Assembly: GCA_024638965.1 (NCBI GenBank)
Contig: JAHEJI010000003.1
Location: forward strand, 1 to 64,000
DNA: 64,000 bases
Source of the DNA: Planctomycetaceae bacterium
Lineage (GTDB): Bacteria > Planctomycetota > Planctomycetia > Pirellulales > Pirellulaceae
Reading direction: 5' to 3'
Part shown: positions 1 through 8,526 of the stretch, piece after piece
How the letters are laid out: each line of letters opens with the position of its first letter
Position numbering within the stretch: position 1 is the stretch's first letter
Notes under the pieces: model-generated
Seen by the model: only the letters and a program-made list of their open reading frames with translations
What the model was told of the DNA's origin: nothing
Database searches by the model: none
Made by a program: the position numbers and the translations under genes

Positions 1-66
1 GAAAACGAGACACGCGTGGAAGATCTTGACGATGGGTTGATGTTGGGAATTTCGACGAAGTTTTGA
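1..66 (+). CDS. 3' end of an upstream gene (partial, tentative)
   Basis: Frame 1 is open from the first base of the window and closes with TGA at 64-66, ending in the residues 'LMLGISTKF'. It reads like the acidic C-terminus of a protein whose body lies before the window. Only 21 codons are visible, so neither the family nor even its reality can be established. The alternative is chance open sequence. Confidence 0.35.
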   Translation, partial: ENETRVEDLDDGLMLGISTKF

Positions 67-357
67 GATTGGATTCCGAAACTAAATTCTCAAACCCTCG
101 CTCAATTTGGTCGTATCTCAACATCAAAAAATCTCTGACTTTAGCCTCGCAAACCTTAAATTTCGCCAGTTGCCGCGTCCTCGCCAGCTGATTTCATGCC
201 CTCGAGCCAAAGGAAGATTTTTTCTTCTAATTGTTTTAATAAATTCTGCTTTTCCTGCTCATACTAAATACCGTATAAGTTAAAAGTAGGATTACCGTTT
301 GGAAAGACGTTTGCCGCAAACTGGGTTTCTTCAAATTTGAATTATCGGGGGCTGGTG
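67..357. other. Intergenic region upstream of the stress-protein gene
   Basis: AT-rich spacer without a supportable ORF. It presumably holds the promoter of the universal stress protein gene, but no -35/-10 pair stands out enough to call. Confidence 0.5.
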
Positions 358-894
358 ATGATTGCTAAGTCAGATCAAGGCATTATTGTTGTGCCATGGG
401 ATTTTTCCGCGCTCTCTCGTGCGGGATTGGATCATGCATTGAACATGACGGACAACTCGAAACTAATTCATGTCGTACATGTTGCCCCCCCATTGTCCGG
501 ACCCGATAACGGAGTCCTGTATACGGCCGCTGAAAAGCAAAAAAGCCGGGAATTGGAACGTCGTTTTCGAGATCAAATCTCGGAAAATTCCGATCTGAAC
601 GACGTCTGCTTTCATGTCGTCTATGGATATGTCGGATTCGAAATCGCGCGGTTCGCTGATCTCTACCAAGCCGAGTTGATTGTCGTTCCGTCCCGGAAAA
701 AACGGACAATTTTGGATATTTTGTTCGGTGGATTGGCGAAACCAGTTATCAGACAAGCTCGGCGACCGGTTCTTGAAGTCCAAGTGGATGAATCGTCCGC
801 GAATTTAAAACCTCAGCCGCACATTTTTTCGGCAACATTGAATCGAGTCTTTGCTCGTCGACCCGACGTGGCAAAGGCCGGAAAGCTTAAATAA
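358..894 (+). CDS. Universal stress protein, UspA family
   Basis: A 178-residue cytoplasmic protein of the UspA (adenine nucleotide alpha-hydrolase-like) fold, a family linked to survival under stress. The family opening 'IIVVPWDFSALSRAGLDHAL' is present, as is the strand 'IHVVHVAPPL'. A later stretch, 'AELIVVPSRKKR...LFGGLAKPVIRQARRPVLEV', corresponds to the usual ATP-binding G-x2-G-x9-G-(S/T) region. The final G-S/T is not canonical here (RQARRPVLEV), so ATP binding is uncertain. The ORF track starts at a TTG (337). I prefer the ATG at 358, preceded by a GGGGG-rich ribosome site. It is about 30 residues longer than a minimal Usp domain, with a basic C-terminal tail. It appears monocistronic and is followed by a strong hairpin. 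Confidence 0.9.
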   Translation: MIAKSDQGIIVVPWDFSALSRAGLDHALNMTDNSKLIHVVHVAPPLSGPDNGVLYTAAEKQKSRELERRFRDQISENSDLNDVCFHVVYGYVGFEIARFADLYQAELIVVPSRKKRTILDILFGGLAKPVIRQARRPVLEVQVDESSANLKPQPHIFSATLNRVFARRPDVAKAGKLK

Positions 895-905
895 AAACAG
901 GTTTA

Positions 906-936
906 GGGACTAGGTCGGTTCCGGCCCGAAAGTCCC
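906..936 (+). terminator. Two-tier hairpin after the stress-protein gene
   Basis: An outer stem GGGACT/AGTCCC (906-911 with 931-936) encloses an inner stem GGTCGG/CCGGCC (913-918 with 921-926, one G-U pair). It begins 11 bases after the uspA stop. There is no T-run, so it may be an RNA-stabilising hairpin or Rho-dependent site rather than a classical intrinsic terminator. Confidence 0.45.
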
Positions 937-963
937 AACACTCAACCAACGTTATCGGCGAAA

Positions 964-1278
964 ATGAAACACTTGACTGAGAAATTTTGGTTCCTAACCG
1001 CAGCATTATGCGTGCTGGCGACGGCGTCGACATTTGTCGTTGTCACGGGGAATCACCAAATCTCGGAAGAATCATCGACTGAGTTGGTGGACGTCGTCGA
1101 AGAGACGGAGGCGATCGCTCATCGAAACCGGCGACGAGTGGAACGGACATATGCTTCGGCGAAGGGTTTGAAATCCTCGTCAGTTATCAACACCAAGCTC
1201 CGTGCTTGTTGCAGGTTTTTCAAACCAGCAAAAGAGCGCGAAAATCTCAATGGTTTGGGCGGCTATCTGCTGACTTAG
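964..1278 (+). CDS. Small membrane-anchored protein of unknown function
   Basis: A 104-residue ORF starting 'MKHLTEKFWFLTAALCVLATAS'. The N-terminus is a hydrophobic signal/anchor helix (about residues 9-28). It is followed by an acidic stretch and then a basic, Arg-rich tail ending in two adjacent cysteines (CC) and 'NGLGGYLLT'. I recognise no family. The ribosome site before ATG 964 is weak and there is no operonic partner, so it may be a lineage-specific small protein or a chance ORF. The signal-like N-terminus is the main reason to keep it. Confidence 0.45.
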   Translation: MKHLTEKFWFLTAALCVLATASTFVVVTGNHQISEESSTELVDVVEETEAIAHRNRRRVERTYASAKGLKSSSVINTKLRACCRFFKPAKERENLNGLGGYLLT

Positions 1279-1750
1279 CAAGTTCTCTGGCGAACGCTTC
1301 GCGTTAGCGACGCGAACTGCCTGTCACCCCACTTTGCCGCCCGCATTAACTTGCTCAGGCATCTTTCGAAGCCTGTGGAAGGCTGAAGCTAAATCGTTTT
1401 ACGAAATGTTGTTTGTGGAACCGGCTTTAGACGGCAACATTCGGACCAATTCCGCCTGAAGGCGGGACCACAAACGGCGAACTCCAACACAACAAGGGCT
1501 TCCGAGTTCAAGATCCGTTTGTTGAAACCTTAATTCCAGCGCGACTCTGGCATGTTTTGCACTGAACGATTCCAAATACAGAACCAACCTAAAGGAAATA
1601 CCAAGAAACTTGTTCACGGGCTCCTCCAGAATCACATTGGCCCGAGTGAAAAAATTTGAACGGTATTCGGTTTTACAGCAGAGGTTCATTTCAAATTCTC
1701 GATTTTTTCCAAATCAAATTCCAACTCAAAAATAAACGGATGCATTAATC
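1279..1750. other. Intergenic region, no gene seen
   Basis: About 470 bases without a convincing coding frame. The 96-residue minus-strand ORF here (1399-1689) has no family features. A short self-complementary patch (cgcttcgcgttagcg) lies near 1297-1312. The region presumably carries the promoter of the SulP gene. Confidence 0.5.
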
Positions 1751-3478
1751 ATGATTCGAGCAGCAAATACTAAAGTCAATAAAGGTTTTTCAGTTGGCGA
1801 ACGGACGACCGGAATGTTCTCGCATTTTCGCGAAGACTTTTTGGCGTCCATCGTCGTGTTCCTGGTTGCCTTGCCACTTTGCATCGGGATCGCGGTGGCG
1901 GTTGGCGTCAGCCCCGCGCGGGCTTTGTTAACCGGCATCATCGGCGGGCTCGTGGTTGGCTTCTTTGCCGGTTCACCCCTGCAAGTTAGCGGACCGGCAG
2001 CGGGTCTTTTTGTAATCGTTGCCGACTTGTTGGCGAAAGGACGGGAGAGTTTTTTGGCCAAAGCAAGTGTTGGCGAGAGTGTGACCGAGGGAGAAGCCGT
2101 CGCTTATTCGTTGATGGTTTTGGGAACCGCGGTCTTCTTGGCCGGTTTGCTGCAAATCATTGCCGGCAAATTACGGCTTGGTCAGTGGTTTCGCGCCGTA
2201 TCTCCAGCGGTCATCAAAGGCATGTTAGCCGGAATTGGCGTGCTGATCCTCCTTAGCCAATTTCACGTAATGCTGGACCACGTCGCACTTTGGCACGGCG
2301 AAAAAGCGCACGGTGGTTTGCAGTATCTGGCAACGATTCCCGAAGCGATCATGAAATGTTTTTCGTCGGACACGACCAAGAATCACCATTTGGCAGCCTT
2401 AACCGGTTTGATTACGATCGCGTGCATTGTTATCTGGCCAACGATTGCACCGAAAAAGTTGAAGTTGATGCCTGCGGCCCTCGTCGGAATTTCTGCCGCG
2501 ACGATTTTTGCGGCTGTCACCGGGTTGGATATCCAGATGCTCAACGTCTCGGCCAATATGTTCGAGGAAACCACGCTGCCGACATCGGCAACCTGGTTTC
2601 AGTTGCTGTTTGACCCGATCGTGATCACCGGAGCGATCGTGATCGCGCTGGTTGCGAGCGCGGAAACACTGCTGTGTGCAACAGCGGTTGACCAACTCCA
2701 CACAGGCGAGCGTACCAACTATGACAAAGAACTGACGGCTCAGGGAATCGGAAACGTGTTGTGTGGGTTGATTGGTGCCCTGCCAATGACGGGCGTCATT
2801 GTTCGAAGTTCTGCCAATGTTAATTCAGGAGCCAAAACGCGATTGTCAACGATCCTGCATGGTGGCTGGTTGCTATTGTTTGTGGCGGCACTTCCGTTTG
2901 TACTAGCCTACATTCCCCGCGCAGCACTGGGCGCTTTGCTTGTGCACATCGGGATCAAACTGGTGAATCTAAAACAGATTAAAGCGTTGTGGGCAACCAG
3001 TAAAAGCGAAGTCGCCATTTATGCAGTGACTTTGACGGTCATCGTTTGTCAAGACCTGTTGGTCGGTGTCGTTGTGGGTATCATGCTTTCGTCAGCCAAA
3101 CTTCTCTACCGGTTCTCGCACCTGGAAATGGACTTGCAAACCGAAAACGGCTTAACTCACTTGCAGATGCACGGAGCCGCGACGTTTCTCCGTTTGCCAT
3201 CATTGGCTCAAAAGCTCGATGAAGTTCCCGATTCGGCTGAACTTCATGTGGACTTTGAGCACCTGAGTTACATCGACCACGCCTGCCTCGATTTGTTAAT
3301 GAACTGGGCGAAGCAACATGAACGAACCGGAGGCAAATTGGTGCTTGACTGGGAAAGTCTGCACGGGCGATTTTCGGCCGACCCTGCCGTCGAGGCAAAA
3401 GTCGCAATGGCAAGGACGGCTCCCATTCGTTTGCCGGTTTCCGAACTGCCAACCGATGTGCCCAAGATATCGGCTTAG
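1751..3478 (+). CDS. SulP-family inorganic anion transporter with STAS domain
   Basis: A 575-residue inner-membrane transporter. After a short cytoplasmic N-terminus, residues about 30-440 form the polytopic SulP (SLC26) membrane domain, starting 'FLASIVVFLVALPLCIGIAVAVGV' and including 'AGSPLQVSGPAAGLFVIV', the conserved anion-site region. The C-terminal ~100 residues are a STAS domain ('SAELHVDFEHLSYIDHACLDLLMNW'), typical of the family. Substrates in bacteria are sulfate, bicarbonate or dicarboxylates. Bicarbonate is plausible because an NhaR-like sodium/pH regulator sits nearby, but the sequence does not decide. A strong intrinsic terminator follows, so it is probably transcribed separately from the next gene. 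Confidence 0.92.
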   Translation: MIRAANTKVNKGFSVGERTTGMFSHFREDFLASIVVFLVALPLCIGIAVAVGVSPARALLTGIIGGLVVGFFAGSPLQVSGPAAGLFVIVADLLAKGRESFLAKASVGESVTEGEAVAYSLMVLGTAVFLAGLLQIIAGKLRLGQWFRAVSPAVIKGMLAGIGVLILLSQFHVMLDHVALWHGEKAHGGLQYLATIPEAIMKCFSSDTTKNHHLAALTGLITIACIVIWPTIAPKKLKLMPAALVGISAATIFAAVTGLDIQMLNVSANMFEETTLPTSATWFQLLFDPIVITGAIVIALVASAETLLCATAVDQLHTGERTNYDKELTAQGIGNVLCGLIGALPMTGVIVRSSANVNSGAKTRLSTILHGGWLLLFVAALPFVLAYIPRAALGALLVHIGIKLVNLKQIKALWATSKSEVAIYAVTLTVIVCQDLLVGVVVGIMLSSAKLLYRFSHLEMDLQTENGLTHLQMHGAATFLRLPSLAQKLDEVPDSAELHVDFEHLSYIDHACLDLLMNWAKQHERTGGKLVLDWESLHGRFSADPAVEAKVAMARTAPIRLPVSELPTDVPKISA

Positions 3479-3518
3479 CGAAAACAAAACCTGCTTGGAG
3501 TTGGTTTTGATTTGGATG

Positions 3519-3552
3519 CGGCGGCAAGTCGGTTTCGGCTTGTCGCCGTTTT
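3519..3552 (+). terminator. Intrinsic terminator after the SulP gene
   Basis: A ten-base stem (CGGCGGCAAG pairing with CTTGTCGCCG, one G-U pair) with a ten-base loop is followed directly by TTTT. It lies 40 bases after the SulP stop and 33 bases before the next start codon. This is the clearest intrinsic terminator in the window. Confidence 0.8.
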
Positions 3553-3584
3553 ATCAACGAATTGGCCCTGAACAGGGAGATTGA

Positions 3585-4907
3585 ATGCCGACAGTGGAAG
3601 CGAGAGCTGCGAACCGATTGCTGTGCTACGCCATGTTGCTTGCCGCGTCATACACGATGATGCGGACCGTCGGAGACAGTCTGTTCCTCTCGCGCGTCGG
3701 CAGCGATTCTCTGGCACTTGTTTTTGTGTTTTCGGGGATCGCAACGGCGGTTATTGCCTCGATCTGGTACGCCGCGACCCGCAGGCTGAGCCTGACCGTT
3801 TCGATCAAAGCCTCGTCCGTAGTCTTCTTTAGTTTGACACTAACTGCTTGGTTGTTGTTGCCGCATCTACATCATTCATGGTGGTTGTTGGCGGCGATCT
3901 ACTTGTTGACGGAGATCAAAGGCTGTGTCAACACGATCAATGTCGTCAGTGCAATGAATGAGTTGCTCGGCGGACATTCGAGCCGACGAGCTTGGGCAAG
4001 AATCGGTCTTGGGGCACCGTTGGCCGGGATTATTGTTGGAGCCTCGATTGGAATTGAAGCAAGTTTTCTTGATCTGCGCAGCTGGCTGTTGTTGTCCGCT
4101 ATCCTCGATGCAATTGCCATTTTCCCAATAGTAAACGCGTCGAAAGTTAAAATTCAACAAGGAAAATCATGGGCGAAGTCCGAAACTTCGCTGAGGTCGT
4201 CGATGGAGAATTTGGCGAAGCGTTTCAAAGTCTACGCATGCTCCCGCCAGTTTCGGTTCTGGATTGGTCTATTGATTATGGCCAAAGTCATTGTGTTGAC
4301 CTTGATAACTTTCTTCTGGAAAGTTTCGGTCAATGATTACTTTGCCGGAAACGAAGCCTCACTGACCCGCTACTTCGCGGTCTACTACGCCTGCATCGGG
4401 ATGCTGACTCTATTGATTCAGTTATTCGTTACGGGTCGGCTAATCTCCCGCAAAAGTCTGTATGTGCCGATCCTGTTCATGCCGGTGGCACTCTCCATCT
4501 TGTGTATGATTGCAGTCTTCAGTTTGGGCGCGTTTTTAATGTTGGTCGTCCTTACGCTTGCCAAGTCACTTGAAGTCTGGAGGCGAAGCGTTCACGACAC
4601 GACCTTGAACCTGCTGTATACCAACATTGATCGAAGGAAGCGACGAACCGCGATTGCCATCAATACCGCCGCGTTAAAGCCTCTTGCCGAAGTTGGAGCA
4701 TCGTTGGCATTGCTGTTGGGAACCACGGCCTGGCAAAGGTCACTGGTTGTGATCGCCCTCGTGCTGTGGATTATCGCTACGCTCGCCCTGCTGCGTTTGA
4801 TCGCCAAAAAGACGACCTCAACTACAGCGTCCGATCGCGAATCGCCCAAGGAACTGGGCTTCACCTCAAACTTCAAACAACTTGTTCCGGGCTTGTTTCA
4901 CCACTAA
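3585..4907 (+). CDS. Polytopic membrane transporter, MFS or nucleotide-exchanger-like
   Basis: A 440-residue protein with about twelve hydrophobic helices and a short cytoplasmic tail. The opening 'ANRLLCYAMLLAASYTMMRTVGDSLFLSRVG' resembles the start of NTP/NDP-exchanger-like (Npt/Tlc) proteins of the major facilitator superfamily, many of which are uncharacterised in free-living bacteria. Substrate cannot be read from the sequence. It starts with ATG 33 bases after the SulP terminator. It ends inside the convergent NhaR-like gene: the two coding regions overlap by 42 bases tail to tail. Confidence 0.75.
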   Translation: MPTVEARAANRLLCYAMLLAASYTMMRTVGDSLFLSRVGSDSLALVFVFSGIATAVIASIWYAATRRLSLTVSIKASSVVFFSLTLTAWLLLPHLHHSWWLLAAIYLLTEIKGCVNTINVVSAMNELLGGHSSRRAWARIGLGAPLAGIIVGASIGIEASFLDLRSWLLLSAILDAIAIFPIVNASKVKIQQGKSWAKSETSLRSSMENLAKRFKVYACSRQFRFWIGLLIMAKVIVLTLITFFWKVSVNDYFAGNEASLTRYFAVYYACIGMLTLLIQLFVTGRLISRKSLYVPILFMPVALSILCMIAVFSLGAFLMLVVLTLAKSLEVWRRSVHDTTLNLLYTNIDRRKRRTAIAINTAALKPLAEVGASLALLLGTTAWQRSLVVIALVLWIIATLALLRLIAKKTTSTTASDRESPKELGFTSNFKQLVPGLFHH

Positions 4908-5768
4908 CAATGTCGCTTCATGATGAACTCGTTTCTCGGCGGAAATCGCATAGAACTTGTCGAGCACCTCCGGGATTCGCCCAACCAGATGCACCCCGTA
5001 TTGCTTCTTGATTAACCCTTCGATTGCCGTTGGAATCGGGAAAAGCCCCTCGCCAGCCTGGCCAAAGACTTTCAATAGAGCACTATCCTCAAACTCGGCA
5101 ACAATGTCGGGGTAAATATCATTGTCGTCCATCCAGATGTCGAGAGACCTGCGCACCGCAGTATGATCGGTTGGCAGCAAACAAGGAGCATCGGTCAGGG
5201 ATTGAGGAAACCCCTTTTTGTACTGCTTGGCTAAGCCGGGTGTCGCCAACATCGACATCCCACATTCGCCTAATTTGTGGTTGTAAACTTTGAACTCCAG
5301 CGTCGGTGGCGCTGGAGCATCGGAAATAACGAGGTCTAGTTTATGAAGCGCCAAATCGGACAGCAGTTGATCCAGCTTGCCCTCGTAACAAACGGCGCGC
5401 GGGCGATCTTTCATATGCAGCGCCGGTTTGAGCAACTCGAACGCGACATGCTTGGGAACGACATCGGGAAGACCTACCACGAAACGTTTCCGGTTCCCCT
5501 GATGGCCAGTTTTGATGAACTCGCGAAGTTCATGGCCGAGTGCAAATATTTCTTCGGCGTAGCCGTGCACTTGTTTTCCGAATTCGGTCAGCACCAATCC
5601 GCGACCTTGTTTTTCGAACAGCGGTTTGCCAACCGATTTTTCCAAGTCTTTGATTTGAGCTGCCACGGTCGGGCGGGCTAAATGCAGTGATTCGGCGGCT
5701 GCAGATACAGTTCCTGTTTTGACGGTTAGCCAGAAATAAAATAAATGGTGGTAGTTCAGCCATTCCAT
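4866..5768 (-). CDS. nhaR: LysR-type regulator of the NhaR group
   Basis: A 300-residue LysR-type transcription factor. The N-terminus is the winged HTH ('LNYHHLFYFWLTVKTGTVSAAAESLHLARPTVAAQIKDLE'), closely matching E. coli NhaR, including 'KQGRGL' and 'GKQVHGYAEEIF'. The effector domain keeps NhaR-like blocks ('LHKLDLVISDAP', 'LGECGMS', 'FEDSALLKVFG'). In E. coli NhaR senses sodium and activates nhaA. No nhaA is present here, so the target may be the SulP or MFS-like gene, or lie elsewhere. The 157 bases upstream separate it divergently from the zinc-ribbon gene. The gene name follows resemblance only. Confidence 0.88.
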   Translation of the reverse strand: MEWLNYHHLFYFWLTVKTGTVSAAAESLHLARPTVAAQIKDLEKSVGKPLFEKQGRGLVLTEFGKQVHGYAEEIFALGHELREFIKTGHQGNRKRFVVGLPDVVPKHVAFELLKPALHMKDRPRAVCYEGKLDQLLSDLALHKLDLVISDAPAPPTLEFKVYNHKLGECGMSMLATPGLAKQYKKGFPQSLTDAPCLLPTDHTAVRRSLDIWMDDNDIYPDIVAEFEDSALLKVFGQAGEGLFPIPTAIEGLIKKQYGVHLVGRIPEVLDKFYAISAEKRVHHEATLLVVKQARNKLFEV

Positions 5769-5925
5769 GATTGTGCTTTCACACGAGCAAACGCTATAAA
5801 TGCATCACGAAGGAAAAACCTACTAGCTGATTTCATTATTGCTTGTTTTTCTTCTTATGCAGAGTGACGTAAAATGAATTAGTAAAAGGCAAAGGGCTTA
5901 GTTGGCCACCATCGGGAGCGAAAAA

Positions 5926-6114
5926 ATGTTATTGATGAAGAAAAAAACGACGAAGAACACCATTCGCTGCCCCAAGTGCGGCATGGCAACCGATGTTATA
6001 TATCGTAGCAAAATACCGGTCAATGAATGCAAAATCGGTTGTAGGATCTGGATCAACCAGGCCGATTTGGACTCGCGACAAAACTCAAATCAACGCGCCT
6101 TAGTCAGACGCTGA
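5926..6114 (+). CDS. Small zinc-ribbon-like protein
   Basis: A 62-residue basic protein carrying CPKC and, 17 residues later, CKIGC. These four cysteines could bind one zinc. The ORF track begins at a TTG (5902). ATG 5926 is better, with GGGAGCG just upstream. Many planctomycetes have such short ribbon proteins with no known role. It precedes the ABC exporter gene by about 200 bases but need not be cotranscribed. Function unknown. Confidence 0.55.
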   Translation: MLLMKKKTTKNTIRCPKCGMATDVIYRSKIPVNECKIGCRIWINQADLDSRQNSNQRALVRR

Positions 6115-6312
6115 TCGGCCGCTCGGATGATGGTTTTCGAGGATTTTTGGACGATGTTAATCCGGGACGTCAACTAAAATGTTTCAAATTCATATTATCA
6201 TCATAAGAGCATCGATCTATTCAATCGTGAATAGGGCTTTCTGAAGTAACACGCCAAATGGTGCGGGATTCGGAAATCGTATTTAGTAATTCAGCATCAT
6301 TTCGTTCCTTTC

Positions 6313-8427
6313 ATGACCACCAATCTCCGCAAACGCGTACGCAATTCCGAAATCCTCGAGCTTGCTCGCAAAGTATGTGAAGCAAACTCAATCGCGTTTT
6401 CGGTTAACGATGCTAATCAATCGCTGGCTGACATTGGCCATGCAGACTTGGAACTCGAGGACAGTCAATTATTGGACGCCGTCGGCCAACGGCTTGGAGT
6501 TCGGTTTCGCGAAGTGGAAGGCACAGCGCGAGACTTAATTCTGGCTGCGATCGAAGTCAGCCCACTTATCGTCGCGCGGAAAGAAACTACAGAATCAGGT
6601 GACGAGGAGGATTCGTACTTCGTCATTGTCCGTAAGAAATCCCGGATGCGTTTCGTCGTATACCTCCACGGGCAAGAAAAAGCGGTTTCGCAGCGCTGGT
6701 TACGCAAGAATTCGGCGCGAAATGAAAATGGAAATTGTCGCTGGTTCCTGGCTCAACCAATGTTCGCGGCGGAAGCTGCGTCTTCATACAACTACCAATC
6801 AGGAACACAATCCAAATCCATTTCGCCGATGAAACGATTGTTCGCGATCCTTCGTCCAGAAGCACGTGATATGAGAACCGTTTTCATCTTCGCGGTGGTC
6901 GTCGGGATTCTGAGCCTCACAATTCCATTGTCAGTGGAAGCCCTGGTCAACACGATCGCGTTTGGCCGGTACCTTCAACCGCTGATTGTGTTGTCATTAA
7001 TCGTATTTGTTTTCCTTTCGTTCCGCGCGGGTCTGGGCGTTCTGATGACGGTCGTTGTCGAAATTATGCAGCGCCGCCTGTTCGTCCGCGTCGTCGATGA
7101 CCTGGCATTGCGTCTGACGCGAGTGCCGGTGTCTTACCTGAAGAACCATCATGGGCCCGAATTGGTCAACCGATTCTTTGATATCGTCAACGTTCAAAAG
7201 ATTACGACTAAATTGCTGCTCGAATCGCTGATGCTGATCTTGCAGACCGCCATCGGTCTGACGGTCCTGGCGTTCTACCACCCATTCCTACTCGGCTACG
7301 ACGTGGGTTTGATTGCTTTGATGACCGTTGTCTTGTTAATCATTGGACGGGGCGCAGTGAAAACAGCCAAGCAGGAATCGACATTCAAATACGAATCAGC
7401 CGCCTGGCTGCAGGAAATCGTCCGACATCCAACGACTTTCAAATTTAACGGGGGACTTGGATTTGCCATCAATCGCGCCGATGAACTCGCGGCACAGTAC
7501 ATTCAAAGTCGTCGAGATCATTTTCGAATCCTAATTCGGCAAGTCACGTTCTCGATGCTGATGCAGGCAGTCGCGGCAACCGTTTTGTTAGGTTTGGGAG
7601 GCTACTTGGTGATTGACCGCCAAATGTCGCTCGGTCAATTGGTAGCGGCCGAACTGATCGTGACCGTTATTCTGGGGTCGTTTGCAAAAATCGGCAAAGA
7701 CCTTGAAAGTTTCTATGACCTACTCGCATCCGTGGACAAACTGGGCAAGCTGTTTGATCTGCCCGCCGAACCGGCCGATAAGCTAATGCTGGCACATCAC
7801 ACCGGCCCGTCAGAAATCAGCTTGAACAATCTTCAGTTCTTGAAGGGTTCAGGAACCTCGGTGAACGCCGACATCCCAGCAGGTTCAACCGTTGCCATCG
7901 TCGGTAAATCGGGTTCGGGAAAAACGAAAGTCATCGAAACGATCGCGGGACTGCACTCGCCCGTCGCCGGTTACGTTTTGGTAAATAGGGCACGAGTCGA
8001 CCTGATTGGCGCTGAATCGCTTCAGTCGAGAATCGGATTCATTAACGATATCGAAATTTTCAATGGAACAATCGACGATAATCTCAGGTTGGGACGGTCG
8101 GAAATTGACTCCAATTCGATTAACCAAATGATCGAAAGGATGGGGCTTCATGACGTCATCACAAATCTGGAAGACGGATTCAAAACTCGCCTGAGTGTTT
8201 CCGGATTCCCTTTGTCATCAGGACAGGCAATTCGATTGGTGCTAGCGAGAGCTTTGATCGCTACGCCTGGTGCATTGCTAATTGATGGCTTACTGGATCG
8301 ACTAACTGATGCCGACCTCGATGACATTTTGGGCCGTCTTACGGATTGCCGGATCACGACCACCATTGTGATAGCAACGGGTCGGAAAGCGATCTCCGAT
8401 TGGGCCGAAATGAAACTGAAGCTATAG
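6313..8427 (+). CDS. ABC exporter (type I secretion-like) with degenerate ATPase motifs
   Basis: A 704-residue fused permease/ATPase. Residues 1-170 form a soluble N-terminal region, perhaps a decayed peptidase-like or docking domain. About 185-470 is the six-helix exporter domain, and about 500-704 the nucleotide-binding domain. The Walker A is intact (GKSGSGKT, ~531-538). The signature is LSSGQ instead of LSGGQ. Walker B reads ALLIDG, with Gly where the catalytic Glu belongs, and the switch His is missing (IATGRK instead of IAHRL). Hydrolysis is therefore doubtful at its own sites. The next two genes supply adaptor and outer-membrane channel, so the set resembles type I secretion or RTX-style export. 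The substrate is not encoded nearby. Confidence 0.85.
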   Translation: MTTNLRKRVRNSEILELARKVCEANSIAFSVNDANQSLADIGHADLELEDSQLLDAVGQRLGVRFREVEGTARDLILAAIEVSPLIVARKETTESGDEEDSYFVIVRKKSRMRFVVYLHGQEKAVSQRWLRKNSARNENGNCRWFLAQPMFAAEAASSYNYQSGTQSKSISPMKRLFAILRPEARDMRTVFIFAVVVGILSLTIPLSVEALVNTIAFGRYLQPLIVLSLIVFVFLSFRAGLGVLMTVVVEIMQRRLFVRVVDDLALRLTRVPVSYLKNHHGPELVNRFFDIVNVQKITTKLLLESLMLILQTAIGLTVLAFYHPFLLGYDVGLIALMTVVLLIIGRGAVKTAKQESTFKYESAAWLQEIVRHPTTFKFNGGLGFAINRADELAAQYIQSRRDHFRILIRQVTFSMLMQAVAATVLLGLGGYLVIDRQMSLGQLVAAELIVTVILGSFAKIGKDLESFYDLLASVDKLGKLFDLPAEPADKLMLAHHTGPSEISLNNLQFLKGSGTSVNADIPAGSTVAIVGKSGSGKTKVIETIAGLHSPVAGYVLVNRARVDLIGAESLQSRIGFINDIEIFNGTIDDNLRLGRSEIDSNSINQMIERMGLHDVITNLEDGFKTRLSVSGFPLSSGQAIRLVLARALIATPGALLIDGLLDRLTDADLDDILGRLTDCRITTTIVIATGRKAISDWAEMKLKL

Positions 8428-8526
8428 CGATGTCAAACAAGAAACATTGACGCTGTTAAACAATGGCGATTAGGCAACTTGCAACTGACTTACTTCATTC
8501 TCTGATCGAGTCTGACGAAAAAAACG

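Noticed and set aside
3081-3557. 158-residue minus-strand ORF
   Set aside because: Antisense shadow of the SulP STAS region with no family feature.
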